Source of the DNA: Symmachiella dynata
GTDB lineage: Bacteria; Planctomycetota; Planctomycetia; Planctomycetales; Planctomycetaceae
Assembly: GCF_007747995.1 (NCBI RefSeq)
Contig: NZ_CP036276.1
Span: forward strand, 6,686,001 to 6,750,000
DNA: 64,000 bases
Direction of reading: 5' to 3'
A program made the position numbers and the translations under genes. Positions 39,168-49,304 of this stretch are shown one piece after another. The notes beneath the pieces are model-generated. The model searched no databases and had not been told where the DNA came from. It was given only the letters and a program-made list of their open reading frames with translations. The stretch's first letter is position 1, and each line of letters begins with the position of its first letter.

Positions 39168-39749
39168 CTAAGGCGAAAGCATGACAGTCAAAAAAACGGG
39201 ACCTTGCGTGTGAATGTCGCGCGGCCTTCCGTCCTGTCCACCTACCGAGATGATCACGGTTCCGTAGCCGTCTGCCGAAACTTTGGCCCAGACTCCGGAG
39301 GTGAGCACAGATCCGACCTCGGAATATGCAGAGCTGGTTCCATGCGCGACGAATTGGTGCGTAAGCACGACCTGTCCTTCGTCGTCGGTCTGTCCCTGTT
39401 GAGGATTCGCATTCTTTGAGTTCGGACCGAAATCGATTTTGCTGAAGATATCCGGGGGTGTCTCCAAGGGGTGCGATGGACCATCGAAAATTGTCACCTT
39501 GGCCGCCGGAATGGGGCGCCGCGTCCCTGCGTCAAGCACAAGGATATGCACATCGAGTTCGTGGGAACCAACCCAATGGACTCGGGTCGTAAGACCAGCT
39601 GCGGAAAGAATGGCGAAGAAAATAGCAAGTACGACCAACGCCGCCAAAAAAATCAACCCACACCGTCTGCGGGCGAGGCGGGCGACGTAAGCATCTAATT
39701 CTGCGTCGGTTGACTTGTGCATACTCATCTCCGGGAATTCACTCATCAA
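39168..39749 (-). CDS. Membrane-anchored protein with carboxypeptidase-regulatory-like domain
   Basis: A protein of 193 residues. A transmembrane helix (GLIFLAALVVLAIFFAILSA) follows a charged N-terminus with RLARRR. The external part reads LDAGTRRPIPAAKVTIFDGP and later TDDEGQVVLTHQF, the layout of a carboxypeptidase-regulatory-like/PEGA-type beta-sandwich. No enzymatic motif. It is followed on the same strand by the squalene-cyclase-like gene. Function unknown. Confidence 0.6.
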   Translation of the reverse strand: MMSEFPEMSMHKSTDAELDAYVARLARRRCGLIFLAALVVLAIFFAILSAAGLTTRVHWVGSHELDVHILVLDAGTRRPIPAAKVTIFDGPSHPLETPPDIFSKIDFGPNSKNANPQQGQTDDEGQVVLTHQFVAHGTSSAYSEVGSVLTSGVWAKVSADGYGTVIISVGGQDGRPRDIHTQGPVFLTVMLSP

Positions 39750-39898
39750 TCCTATCCGCTACCGGTCGCCGAGGCAAAACGAGAATTGTGCTTGCGAAAT
39801 GAGATTCGTTCGACCCACAATGGTGGTATTACACGAATGATGCGCGGCAGGCGGGAGCCTGCCCTACGAATTAACGTAAAGACAGGGGACCGAATTTC

Positions 39899-41005
39899 AT
39901 GGCCGAACAATACCGCGTGGCGATCATTGGCAGTACCGGGCGGGGCAATTATGGGCATGGGCTGGATACGGTGTGGCATGAGATCCCCCAAACCGAAGTG
40001 GTTGCCGTTGCGGATGACAACGCCGAAGGTCTGGCCGCTGCTATAAAAAAGACGGGGGCGGCCAAGGGATATGCCGACTACGCGCAGATGCTCAAACAGG
40101 AGCAGCCGGATATCGTGGCGATCGGGCCGCGGTGGATTGACCGGCATCACGAAATGGTACTTGCCTGCACCGAGGTCGGCGCCCATATGTATATGGAAAA
40201 ACCGTTTTGTCGCACGATGGCTGAAGCGGACGAAATGGTCAAAGCCGTTGAAGCAACCCACGTGAAACTAGCGATCGCTCACCAAAGCCGTTACTCGCCG
40301 GTGCTGACCGCCATTCAAAAAATGATCGCCGAAGACAAACTCGGCACGCTGCTGGAAATTCGTGCGCGGGGCAAAGAAGACCGTCGCGGCGGAGCGGAGG
40401 ACCTGTGGGTGTTAGGGACGCACGTGTTGGACCTGATGCGCGCACTGGCCGGCGATGCCCGTTCTTGCAATGCACGGATGACCAACAAGGGACAACCGGT
40501 GACCAAAGCGGATGTCACTCCCGGCGGCGAAGGACTCGGCCCGTTGGCCGGTGACGGCCTGTCGGCAACGTATGTGTTCGATAACAATGTGAACGGCTAT
40601 TTCTCGTCGTATCGCAACCAAGCGGGCAATCCGCGGCGGTTTGGGCTGCAGATCTTTGGCTCCAAAGGGATCGCTGAGTTATTCACCGGATATCTGGTAC
40701 CAGGCTATTATCTGCCCGATTCGTCTTGGTCGCCGGGACGTAGCGGCGCGCAGTGGGTGCCGATCACTTCCAATGGACCGGGCAAGCCGGAAAGTCTCGA
40801 CGGGGGCAACTTGCATTCAGGCAACGTCGCAGCGGTTGAGGATTTGATCGCAGCGATCGAAGAAGACCGACTGCCGCTGGGCAACATCTACAATGCCGCC
40901 GGCGCGACGGAGATGATACATGCGGTCTTTGAATCGCACCGCCAAAAAGGCCCCGTTGAGTTCCCACTCAAGAACCGCGACCACGCACTGACGATGCTCG
41001 ACTGA
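39899..41005 (+). CDS. Gfo/Idh/MocA-family oxidoreductase
   Basis: A protein of 368 residues. The Rossmann N-terminus YRVAIIGSTGRGNYGHG and the family hallmark MYMEKPFCRTMAEADEMV (about 97-114) are clear. It should use NAD(P) to oxidise or reduce a sugar or inositol. No signal peptide or Tat motif. Planctomycetes carry many paralogues of this family; the substrate cannot be assigned here. Confidence 0.9.
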   Translation: MAEQYRVAIIGSTGRGNYGHGLDTVWHEIPQTEVVAVADDNAEGLAAAIKKTGAAKGYADYAQMLKQEQPDIVAIGPRWIDRHHEMVLACTEVGAHMYMEKPFCRTMAEADEMVKAVEATHVKLAIAHQSRYSPVLTAIQKMIAEDKLGTLLEIRARGKEDRRGGAEDLWVLGTHVLDLMRALAGDARSCNARMTNKGQPVTKADVTPGGEGLGPLAGDGLSATYVFDNNVNGYFSSYRNQAGNPRRFGLQIFGSKGIAELFTGYLVPGYYLPDSSWSPGRSGAQWVPITSNGPGKPESLDGGNLHSGNVAAVEDLIAAIEEDRLPLGNIYNAAGATEMIHAVFESHRQKGPVEFPLKNRDHALTMLD

Positions 41006-41012
41006 TCCCCGC

Positions 41013-41189
41013 CTAGTACGTCGTGCTAGTAGGCGCGTTGAGCGTGTGCCCGGTCGATTCGTGCCAGACCTGTCGCGTTTCCACGACATTAGCGGTCGTC
41101 CCCTTCCAATCAGGCAGGAGCGCCTTGGTCCGTGCAGCGGTACACGCCGGGCAGCAGAGTAACAGCATCGTGAGCAGTAGGTATCGCAT
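41013..41189 (-). CDS. Small putative lipoprotein
   Basis: About 58 residues. A short signal (MRYLLLTMLLLCCPAC) ends with PAC and the rest is hydrophilic, WHESTGHTLNAPTSTTY at the end. This looks like a small exported lipoprotein. It is convergent with the oxidoreductase (7 bp apart). It might be spurious; the ORF is short and no family is recognised. Confidence 0.4.
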   Translation of the reverse strand: MRYLLLTMLLLCCPACTAARTKALLPDWKGTTANVVETRQVWHESTGHTLNAPTSTTY

Positions 41190-41285
41190 GCACGTCTTAT
41201 CGACATCGCGCAACGGGACACTTGAATGACCGGTTGTGAGATGGTTGCAAGGTGCAAGTCCTGTTACCTAGCGCGAACCACCGCC

Positions 41286-41400
41286 CCGGGAGGGCGAAGC
41301 TCCTGCTGAGCCACATCGGTACGCTGGGCGTAACGGCGAAATCAATCGTAGATAACGGGGCTTGGTCGCGCGCGGCTCGGCGGGAGCCTCCCCCTCCCGG
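41286..41400. repeat. Imperfect inverted repeat with 25-nt arms (MITE- or REP-like)
   Basis: The arm at 41288-41312 (begins GGGAGGGCGAAGCTCC) and the arm at 41374-41398 (ends CCTCCCCCTCCC) are reverse complements with 4 mismatches over 25 nt, extended by 2 more pairs. A related core GGCGGGAGCCT also appears at about 39847 with GCCTGCCC after it. It lies in a gene-free stretch between the lipoprotein and the aldolase genes. Confidence 0.65.
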
Positions 41401-41444
41401 GACGCTAGCATGAGCATCCCGGGGCGCGATTTCGTTATTGGCGA

Positions 41445-42467
41445 CTAGGCGATGGACTTGCCGGTGGAGCGGAGTTCTTCGCAGGCTTGGCCGAGACGTT
41501 CGGCGACGCCAGCTTCCCCTTTTTTCAGGTAGCTCCGCGGATCGTAAGCCTTTTTGACTCCGATTTCCCCGTCGATTTTCAACACGCCATCGTAGTTCTT
41601 CATGATGTGATCGACGATCGGACGCGTGAAGGCATATTGCGTGTCGGTGTCGATGTTCATCTTCACCACACCGTAGGCCAACGTTTCGCGGATCTCTTCC
41701 AGCGGTGTGCCGGAGCCGCCGTGGAACACGAGATCGAATTCGGCTTCTTGGCCATGCTTGGCAATCACGGCGTCCTGGCCTAGCTTCAAAATATCCGGAC
41801 GCAATTTGACGGCACCCGGTTTGTAGCTGCCGTGCACGTTGCCGAATGTGGCGGCGAACAGAAAACGTCCGTGGCCGTTGAGGGTTTCGTAGACTTCCAG
41901 CATGTCTTCGGTTGTGGTGTACAACTTTTCGGCTGGTTGATCGGAGTGATCCACGCCATCTTCTTCACCACCGACGACACCCGCTTCGACTTCGAGGATG
42001 ATCTCGTTGGCCGCACATAGTTTGAGCAACTCGACTGAGAGTTCCAGATTCTCTTTGAGTGGCAACTCCGAAGCATCCAGCATGTGCGATTGGAACAGGT
42101 TGGGCTGACCAGCTTCGCGGCGGCGGGCTGTTTCGGCGATGAGCGGACGCAAGAAACCGTCGACTTTGCCCGGTTGGCAGTGATCAGTATGCAGGCCAAC
42201 GAAGATGTCATACTCCGCTGCCAAACGATGCGCGGCTTCGGCGAGCACGATGGCGCCTTTGGCAGCGTCGTTGACGCTTAAGCCCGAGGCAAATTGTCCG
42301 CCACCGGTGGAGACCTGGATAATGCCGTCCGACTTGTTATCGGCAAACGCCTTCAACGCGGCGTTGATTGTCGTGAGCGAGGTCACGTTGATCGCGGGAT
42401 ACGCATAATCGCCCGCTTGGGCGGCGTCGAGCATACGGCCGTACTGTTCCGGTGTCGCAATGGGCAT
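41445..42467 (-). CDS. fba: Class II fructose-1,6-bisphosphate aldolase
   Basis: About 340 residues from the ATG at 42467; longer frames to 42536 add residues before the conserved PIATPEQYGRML start. The class II zinc motif is VGLHTDHCQ, with further ligand residues in GNVHGSYKPG and DLVFHGGSGTP. It interconverts fructose-1,6-bisphosphate with DHAP and glyceraldehyde-3-phosphate. It is monocistronic here, with a 45-nt tail of C+G-rich sequence downstream. Confidence 0.93.
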   Translation of the reverse strand: MPIATPEQYGRMLDAAQAGDYAYPAINVTSLTTINAALKAFADNKSDGIIQVSTGGGQFASGLSVNDAAKGAIVLAEAAHRLAAEYDIFVGLHTDHCQPGKVDGFLRPLIAETARRREAGQPNLFQSHMLDASELPLKENLELSVELLKLCAANEIILEVEAGVVGGEEDGVDHSDQPAEKLYTTTEDMLEVYETLNGHGRFLFAATFGNVHGSYKPGAVKLRPDILKLGQDAVIAKHGQEAEFDLVFHGGSGTPLEEIRETLAYGVVKMNIDTDTQYAFTRPIVDHIMKNYDGVLKIDGEIGVKKAYDPRSYLKKGEAGVAERLGQACEELRSTGKSIA

Positions 42468-42667
42468 TGTCTGAAGCCTAGTCACATAAAGTAGAGAAAA
42501 TTCGCGCCAAATCCAGCCAAACGGCTCTGGGCGCAACGACCGCGCACGACAAGATGGGGCGGTCTGACATCTGTATTACCAGCTTTATCAGTTCGGTTCA
42601 AGCGAACGGGTTTTCGCCTGAAATTGGCGCTTCACAACGGCTTTGGCGGTAACTGCGAATAGTCAAT

Positions 42668-44107
42668 TTATGCCACAATATCGGTGATCACATTGCCGCC
42701 GTGGGCAATCGCAATTGGCCGGTTCGTGCGGTCGGGAACCATCAAATGCGGGTCGATGCCCAGCAAATGGTAGATTGTGGCAACAATATCGCCCGGCGAA
42801 ACGGGGTGGCTGGTCGGATAGGCCGCTTGCTTGTCAGTGCTGCCGAAGATCATGCCGCGACGGACTCCACCCCCGGTGAGCAGGCTGAATCCGCACTGCG
42901 GCCAATGGTCCCGGCCCGCTTTAGCGTTCACCCGTGGAGAACGCCCCATTTCTCCCATGACGACAACCAGGGTCGAATCCAGCAGCCCGCGTTGTTCGAG
43001 GTCTTCAATCAGGGCCGGGTAGACCATGTCGAGTACCGGCAGGTTTTCGTTTTTGAGCATGCCGAAATTGTTTTCATGCATGTCGTAGGAATGCCCATAG
43101 CGGCCAAAGATTTCGGCGTGCACGCTGATAAACGGCACCCCTGCTTCGACCAATCGACGCGCGACCAGCAAGCTGGAGCCCATCATGTGTCGACCATATT
43201 GATCGCGCAATGCGTCCGGTTCGCGGTCGAGATCAAAGGCATCTCGGACCTTGCTGGTGGAGAGCATGGCCAGCGCGCGTTGCTGGACTTCATCCATACG
43301 AGCAATCGCCGGCGACGATTCCGCTTGCGCGAACGCACCGTCCAGTTTTTGCAGCATCGACAAACGGCGGTCAAGACGATCGACACTCATCTCTGGTAAG
43401 ACATCGAGCGCCGGCAGTGTCGGCGCTCCCATCGGGCGGACCGGATCGTAGTAATTCACACTCGGTTCGCGATCAAATTTCGGATCGCATTCCCCGAACA
43501 ACGGATCGTAGCGATGCCCCAAGAAACCCCCATACGGTCCCGGGCGGCGGATACCGGGGTACATTGTCCGTTCGCCGAATCCGGGAAAACAGGGCAAGCA
43601 CACCGCGCCTGGCATTTCCCGTGGCCCCATATTCAGGTACTGGCAGATGGCGCCGATATCGGGTGGGTCGGTCGGTTCCGGGGCGAGTTGATTGTTGGCT
43701 CCGCCGGTGAAGCCGGTCATCATGGCCAACGGATTGTGTGCGTTGTAGGTGTGGGTGACCGTCCGCACGATGGTCGCCTGATGCATGTACCGCGCGGTAT
43801 TGGGCAAATGTTCGCAGATCTGCAAACCCGGCAACGAGGTGTCGATAGGCTGAAACTCGCCGCGGACTTCCACCGGCGCGTGCGGTTTCATGTCGAACAT
43901 GTCCATCTGACTCGGACCGCCCAGCAAGTTCAGCAAGATCACCGACTTGGCAGAACCACCAACGGGAGCGGCCGGAGAGGGGCTTGCGGCTGCCAAGAGG
44001 CGGGGCAACGTCATGCCGCCGAACAGCGAGAGCCCGCCGACGCGCATCAATTCGCGTCGCGTCACACCATCGCAAAGTTGTGTACGGCTGCCGAGAATTC
44101 GTAGCAT
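42668..44107 (-). CDS. DUF1501 protein, Tat-exported
   Basis: A protein of 479 residues. The N-terminus has a twin-arginine motif (TRRELMRVGGLSLFGG). The body has NLLGGPSQMDMFDMKP, LPGLQICEHLP, and MGEMGRSPRVNAKAGRDHWP, all typical of DUF1501 (alkaline-phosphatase-like fold). Planctomycetes encode dozens, often next to DUF1553 genes, which are not seen here. Activity on sulfate or phosphate esters is possible but unproven. Confidence 0.92.
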   Translation of the reverse strand: MLRILGSRTQLCDGVTRRELMRVGGLSLFGGMTLPRLLAAASPSPAAPVGGSAKSVILLNLLGGPSQMDMFDMKPHAPVEVRGEFQPIDTSLPGLQICEHLPNTARYMHQATIVRTVTHTYNAHNPLAMMTGFTGGANNQLAPEPTDPPDIGAICQYLNMGPREMPGAVCLPCFPGFGERTMYPGIRRPGPYGGFLGHRYDPLFGECDPKFDREPSVNYYDPVRPMGAPTLPALDVLPEMSVDRLDRRLSMLQKLDGAFAQAESSPAIARMDEVQQRALAMLSTSKVRDAFDLDREPDALRDQYGRHMMGSSLLVARRLVEAGVPFISVHAEIFGRYGHSYDMHENNFGMLKNENLPVLDMVYPALIEDLEQRGLLDSTLVVVMGEMGRSPRVNAKAGRDHWPQCGFSLLTGGGVRRGMIFGSTDKQAAYPTSHPVSPGDIVATIYHLLGIDPHLMVPDRTNRPIAIAHGGNVITDIVA

Positions 44108-44291
44108 GGTGACCTCCCGCTTAAGAGAATCCAGCGCAGCTGTTGTTCAACGCGTATTTAATGTATCGCTGCCCGCGCGGTCGGTCAACGACATTCTTTT
44201 GTCAGTTGACCCTCGTTCAGCCGTGCGTTAGCGTGGAAATTTGAGGAAATAACCACGATCCGCCATTCTGTCCTGTTGGAAAGCCGTCATC

Positions 44292-45191
44292 ATGTCCGTG
44301 ATTGATCGCCGCGCCTTTTTGGGAACCGCCGCTGCCGCGGGGTTTGTGACCGCCCAGTCGGCCAATGCAACTGAAGAGGTCTCTGCTGAAGAGCTTAGCC
44401 AATTGGGTCGCACCCCACACACAAAATTCGCCGTCAACATCGAAATGTGGTGGAAGAAGCTGCCCTTCCTGGAACGGATCAAACAAGCAGCCGCGTTCGG
44501 TTATCCCGCGTATGAATTCTGGCCCTGGGAGCGTCAAGACATCGACGCGATGGCCGCGCTGAGTCAAGAATTGGGCATTGAGTGCGCCCAGTTTACTGCC
44601 TGGGGATTTAGTCCCGGACTGAACGACCCTAAGAACCATGCCAACTTCGTCAAGAAAATTGAAGAGGGATGCGCAGCGGCGAAAAAGCTCAATTGCAAAA
44701 AGATGACCGTCGTCGGCGGCAACGACCAACCCGGCATGACGCAGCAGGAGATGCACGAGAATATCATCACCGGCCTGAAGTTGGCTGCCCCCATCGCCGA
44801 AGCCAACGACATCATGCTGATTCTGGAAGCGATGAATATCCGCGTCGATCACAAAGGGCATTGCCTGTACGGCAGCCCGCCATCGATTCATATTTGCAAC
44901 GAAGTCGGATCGCCGCATGTGAAGATCAATTGGGATCTCTACCACATGCAGATCACCGAAGGGGACTTGTGTGGGCATTTGCGAGAAGGGATGAAAGCGG
45001 GACAGATCGGATATCTGCAGTTGGCCGACACCCCCGGTCGCAATGAACCGGGAACCGGCGAGATTCACTACAATCGCGTCCTGAAGGAAGCCTATGACTT
45101 AGGTTACCGCGATTTTCTGGGTCTGGAATGCCGCCCCAAAACCACAGAATTAGCTGCTGCACAAGGGGTTGCCGCAGCCGACGTTTGGTAA
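44292..45191 (+). CDS. Hydroxypyruvate isomerase-like TIM-barrel protein, Tat signal
   Basis: A protein of 299 residues. After a Tat signal (DRRAFLGTAAAAGF) comes an AP-endonuclease-2-like TIM barrel: FAVNIEMWWKKLPFLERIKQ, YEFWPWERQDIDAM, ILEAMNIRVDHKG, and CNEVGSPHVKINWDLYHMQ with a metal-binding Glu/Asp/His set. This is the hydroxypyruvate isomerase/sugar-phosphate isomerase branch. The export signal points to a periplasmic role. Substrate is not known. Confidence 0.88.
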   Translation: MSVIDRRAFLGTAAAAGFVTAQSANATEEVSAEELSQLGRTPHTKFAVNIEMWWKKLPFLERIKQAAAFGYPAYEFWPWERQDIDAMAALSQELGIECAQFTAWGFSPGLNDPKNHANFVKKIEEGCAAAKKLNCKKMTVVGGNDQPGMTQQEMHENIITGLKLAAPIAEANDIMLILEAMNIRVDHKGHCLYGSPPSIHICNEVGSPHVKINWDLYHMQITEGDLCGHLREGMKAGQIGYLQLADTPGRNEPGTGEIHYNRVLKEAYDLGYRDFLGLECRPKTTELAAAQGVAAADVW

Positions 45192-45336
45192 CCCAGGCAA
45201 CACGCTCTCTGGACCTCTTCTTTGCAACCGCATCGGGGTATGGTAGACTGCAAACAGTTGTTCATCTCTTAAAGAGACCGCGTTTCTCGAAGGGGCAGTC
45301 GAGTGACGCAGTTCGTTCGGGTAATTGGAGTTGGCT

Positions 45337-47280
45337 GTGACGCAAAGCACGCTAAACGTCCGTGCGGCCGATCCCCCAGGGACGGCTTCCGCTACAAAGC
45401 GCGGTGCGGCTTATACCCGCTCAAAATGGCGGCTTCCCCGCGGCAAAAGTGCCCGCGCTTGGATCGCCAGTCTCGCGTTTCATCTGGGGCTGATGCTGCT
45501 GTTAGGCAGCGTCACTTATGTCGCCACGCAGGAATTCAAAGCGGCCGAAATCGAGAGTACGTTCGATCAACCAGAGCCGCGACGTGAATTCGAAACGGTG
45601 ATACAGGCCGACGCCATCGGAAATGATTCCGATATGCAGTCTCAAGCCAACTCGGCAGCGATGGCCGCGATGGCCGGACAAAACCCAAAGACGAATCTGG
45701 ATGAGCAGCTCAAGGAACTTGATGAGGCCGATTTTACCTTACCGGATGTGATCGAAAGTCCCGCCATGGCGGACTTGATTGAGCGGGTCGAAGTCAGTGG
45801 TGAATTTTCGGATATCGTCGGCGGTGTCGAGGGAGCTCTGGACCGGTTGGTTGCTGAAATTCGGCAGTCGTTGCAAGAGCGCAAGACACTCGTGGTTTGG
45901 TTGTTCGATGCCTCCGGTTCGCTCAAAGAACGACGCACGGCGATTGCCGATCGTTTTGAAAACATCTATTCGCAATTGGGCCAACTCCAAGAACAAGACG
46001 ACCCGCCGCTGAAGACGGTGGTCGCTTCGTTTGGTGAACGGCACACCTTCATCACCGACAAACCGGTCGACGACATCGGCAAGATGACGGATGCTGTGCG
46101 TGACATCGTCATGGATGAGTCGGGAACAGAAAATGTTTACGCCACCGTGCGCGACGCGGCGCAAAAGTATTACAAATATCGCACGCGCGCCGGTTACAAT
46201 GTGATGATCGTCGTAGTGACCGACGAACGCGGGGACGACGAAGCTCTGCTGGACAGCGTGATCAAATTCAATCGCCGGTATGGCATCCGCACCTACACGA
46301 TCGGTAACGCCTCCACCTTCGGCCGCGAGTTGGGATATGTCACATGGACTTACCCAGACAATTCCACCAAACAATTTCCCGTGCACCAAGGGCCGGAGAC
46401 CGCGATGGCGGAGCGGTTGCGGCTCAGTTTTTGGGGAGGATCGAATCGCGACATGGTACTGTCGTCAGGACACGGTCCTTACGGGCTGACGCGGTTGAGC
46501 GCGGAAACCGGCGGGTTGTTCCTGATCACCGATGACGTCGTCGGGGGTGCCAAATTTGACAAAGCGGTCATGAGAAACTACCGGCCCGACTACGTCTCTC
46601 GCGCCGAATACGAACGCCGCGTGTCGCAAAACAAAGCCAAAATGGCATTGGTCCAAGCAGCCGCCCTGACGAAAAACGAACGTGATGGCGCGATCAACGT
46701 CCCCCGAACAGAGTTCCGCGCCGACAGCGACAACATCCTGCGGCAACAGATGACCGAATCTCAAAAACCGATGGCCAAACTGACGTATCAGTTGGATCAG
46801 ATTTTGAGCATTTTGGAAACCGGCGAAGCAGATCGCGAGAAGATCACTGAGCCGCGCTGGCAGGCTGGCTACGATTTGGCAATTGGCCGCGCGCTGGCCA
46901 TGAAGGTTCGTAGTTTGGGTTACAACTCCGTGTTGGCCGAAATGAAGGGCCAGCCGCGTAAATTCTCTGACCCCAAGAACGACCAATGGGCGCTCATCCC
47001 CTCGGACCAAATCATCTCCGGCGCCCGCGTGAAAAAACTAGCAGGCCGTGCCCGCACGTATCTAACACGCATTATTGACGAACACCCCAATACCCCTTGG
47101 AGCTTGTTGGCCGAACGCGAACTTTCACAGCCGCTCGGTTGGCAATGGGTTGAGCGCAGTGTGGGCTATGCCAAAATGGATGAACGCATGCGTCAAGCAG
47201 GTGAAAACAAACCGCCGCGCGATGAAGCGGCACTGAAGAAGCGCGAACAGCTTCAACGCGATGGACCGAAAGGGCTGTGA
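45337..47280 (+). CDS. Membrane-anchored von Willebrand A protein (first of two)
   Basis: About 647 residues. A GTG start at 45337 with GGAG 6 nt upstream is preferred over a TTG at 45325. The N-terminal helix AWIASLAFHLGLMLLLGSVT anchors it; a coiled-coil-like acidic segment follows. The vWA domain begins TLVVWLFDASGSLKERR with the metal-binding DxSxS (DASGS). The C-terminal third is helical and tetratricopeptide-like. It is a tandem paralogue of the next gene (same order of parts), pointing to a periplasmic complex. Confidence 0.85.
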   Translation: MTQSTLNVRAADPPGTASATKRGAAYTRSKWRLPRGKSARAWIASLAFHLGLMLLLGSVTYVATQEFKAAEIESTFDQPEPRREFETVIQADAIGNDSDMQSQANSAAMAAMAGQNPKTNLDEQLKELDEADFTLPDVIESPAMADLIERVEVSGEFSDIVGGVEGALDRLVAEIRQSLQERKTLVVWLFDASGSLKERRTAIADRFENIYSQLGQLQEQDDPPLKTVVASFGERHTFITDKPVDDIGKMTDAVRDIVMDESGTENVYATVRDAAQKYYKYRTRAGYNVMIVVVTDERGDDEALLDSVIKFNRRYGIRTYTIGNASTFGRELGYVTWTYPDNSTKQFPVHQGPETAMAERLRLSFWGGSNRDMVLSSGHGPYGLTRLSAETGGLFLITDDVVGGAKFDKAVMRNYRPDYVSRAEYERRVSQNKAKMALVQAAALTKNERDGAINVPRTEFRADSDNILRQQMTESQKPMAKLTYQLDQILSILETGEADREKITEPRWQAGYDLAIGRALAMKVRSLGYNSVLAEMKGQPRKFSDPKNDQWALIPSDQIISGARVKKLAGRARTYLTRIIDEHPNTPWSLLAERELSQPLGWQWVERSVGYAKMDERMRQAGENKPPRDEAALKKREQLQRDGPKGL

Positions 47281-47400
47281 TTAAATGCCCGGGTACTAGA
47301 CCGCCATGTCTCTCACGGAGACAAAGACGGATGCCCGCGCAATGCCCGGCCGTAGGTAGGAATCGTAAATACAGCACTACGAAACGATCGGTATTCCCCC

Positions 47401-49278
47401 ATGCGTCAAAAACGAGAAGCCTCAGCTTTGATCACCTCCCTGGCGGTGCATCTTTTGATTTTGGCTGCACTTTTTATGGTGCAGTATGCGGTGGTTCAAC
47501 AGATCGAAGAGATCGACATTCAAACGGTGTTCGAAGATCATGAACGCCAGCAGCAAGAGTTCAACCGCCCTCTAGAGGCGGAGACTGAAATCTCCAACTC
47601 TGCGGCCGCCATAGCCGGCGGCGTGGTGAGCGACACCATCGGCGGTGTCGATGCCAACCTGACCGCAAAAAAATCGATTGAGGAATCCACCAAGCTTGAT
47701 ACTCCCGATTTCCAGGCGAATCTTGCGCCACCGCTTCCGGGCATTGAGGAGATGGGCGACCAATTGGAGGACGGAGGAGAAGTGAACGGCGAGCCCGGCG
47801 CTGCCGTCTCAGGCTATGGCGTGGCAATGAGCCGTATGACAGATGAGCTGCGACGACTGATGCGTGAAGGGAAGGGGCTGCTGGTCGTCTGGCTGTTTGA
47901 CGAGTCCGAAAGCATGCAGAATGACCAAAAGATGATTCGCGACGAATTCCACAAGATCTATGAAGAGCTGCGGATCGTCGAAGAGCAGGGCAAGCGCGCT
48001 GCCAAAAATCAGGACGCGCCAATTCTGACAGCCATGCATAGTTTCGGCAAAGGAATCACAGACCTGACCAAAAAGCCGACCTCCAATGAAATCGTGATCA
48101 AAGCGGCGATCGACAAAATCAAAGTGGACGAAAGTGGCGAAGAAAATATGAGCGGCGCCATCTCATACGTCATCGACAAGTATTCGACTATCGCCAATCG
48201 TGGCAATCGGCGATTGATCCTCGTCATTGTTTCGGATGAATCGGGAGATGACGGGGAAGCCTTTGACCTCACGCTGGTCAAGGCTAAAAAGGCCCATGCT
48301 CCCTGCTACATTCTCGGCCGCGAATCGATCTTCGGGTATCCCTATGCCCGAGTGCGTTGGAAGGATCCCGAATTTGGGCTGACGCATTGGCTGAGGATTC
48401 GCCGCGGCCCCGAAACTGCTTATCCCGAATCATTACAATATGATGGTTTGCACGGCCGCTGGGACGCACAATCCGCCGGATTTGGCCCCTATGAGCAGGT
48501 CCGGCTGGCCAAGGAGTCGGGTGGAATCTTTTTCATTCTTCCCAGCGAAGAGGAAAATCTGGTTACGACCCAACATGGCGAGGAGCGAAAATTCCGTTTT
48601 GAGGCAATCAGAGAATATGCACCAGACCTGGAACCCAGGAAACAGTACGAAGCCGAGCGGGACAGCAGCGAGTTTCGTCGCACAATCTGGGATATGGTGG
48701 TCAAACTCAATCCACACCGCGACAAAGATTTGAACATTAAAGAGATTTGGTACAGCAACGACCACGAGGAATTCCGTAAGCAAGCCAATATTTATTTCGG
48801 CCGCGCGCTCCGCGCTATGGGTATGCTCAACGAAGCGATCAAAACTCTGGATAGCATCGAACACTTGCGTGAAAAGGAAAGCTCACCTCGCTGGCGGGCT
48901 AATTACGATCTGGCTGCAGCGCAGGTCCTGGCCTATCGCGTGCGGTTATTTCAATACATGCTCGCGATGGACAAACATGCCAAGGAAGCCCCCGAACCGA
49001 AGAATCCCAAGAACAACCGCTGGAACCTTCGCCGCACCAAGAAAATGCTGCCCCCGGATGAAGAACAGGTCAAAAAAACAAAAGTCGACATGAACGAACT
49101 CAACGAACAGTTGGCGATGGCCCAAGACCGCTTTCGGCACGTCATCCATGAACATGCCGGCACCCCCTGGGCCTACCGGGCCAAATACGAAATGGACCAA
49201 GGCTTCGGCATGGAGTTTTTTGAAACGTTCCGCGACCCGCGTTACGATGAACTCACCGTTGAATTGCCAAAACAATAA
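47401..49278 (+). CDS. Membrane-anchored von Willebrand A protein (second of two)
   Basis: A protein of 625 residues with the same layout as its neighbour: N-terminal helix (ALITSLAVHLLILAALFMVQ), acidic linker, vWA domain with LVVWLFDESESMQNDQ (DESES in the metal site), then a helical C-terminus. It lies 120 bp after the first gene on the same strand. Duplication followed by divergence is likely. No secretion motif other than the anchor, so the vWA domain faces the periplasm or paryphoplasm. Confidence 0.85.
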   Translation: MRQKREASALITSLAVHLLILAALFMVQYAVVQQIEEIDIQTVFEDHERQQQEFNRPLEAETEISNSAAAIAGGVVSDTIGGVDANLTAKKSIEESTKLDTPDFQANLAPPLPGIEEMGDQLEDGGEVNGEPGAAVSGYGVAMSRMTDELRRLMREGKGLLVVWLFDESESMQNDQKMIRDEFHKIYEELRIVEEQGKRAAKNQDAPILTAMHSFGKGITDLTKKPTSNEIVIKAAIDKIKVDESGEENMSGAISYVIDKYSTIANRGNRRLILVIVSDESGDDGEAFDLTLVKAKKAHAPCYILGRESIFGYPYARVRWKDPEFGLTHWLRIRRGPETAYPESLQYDGLHGRWDAQSAGFGPYEQVRLAKESGGIFFILPSEEENLVTTQHGEERKFRFEAIREYAPDLEPRKQYEAERDSSEFRRTIWDMVVKLNPHRDKDLNIKEIWYSNDHEEFRKQANIYFGRALRAMGMLNEAIKTLDSIEHLREKESSPRWRANYDLAAAQVLAYRVRLFQYMLAMDKHAKEAPEPKNPKNNRWNLRRTKKMLPPDEEQVKKTKVDMNELNEQLAMAQDRFRHVIHEHAGTPWAYRAKYEMDQGFGMEFFETFRDPRYDELTVELPKQ

Positions 49279-49304
49279 ACGGCCCTGCGGTCATTTCTCC
49301 GCCC

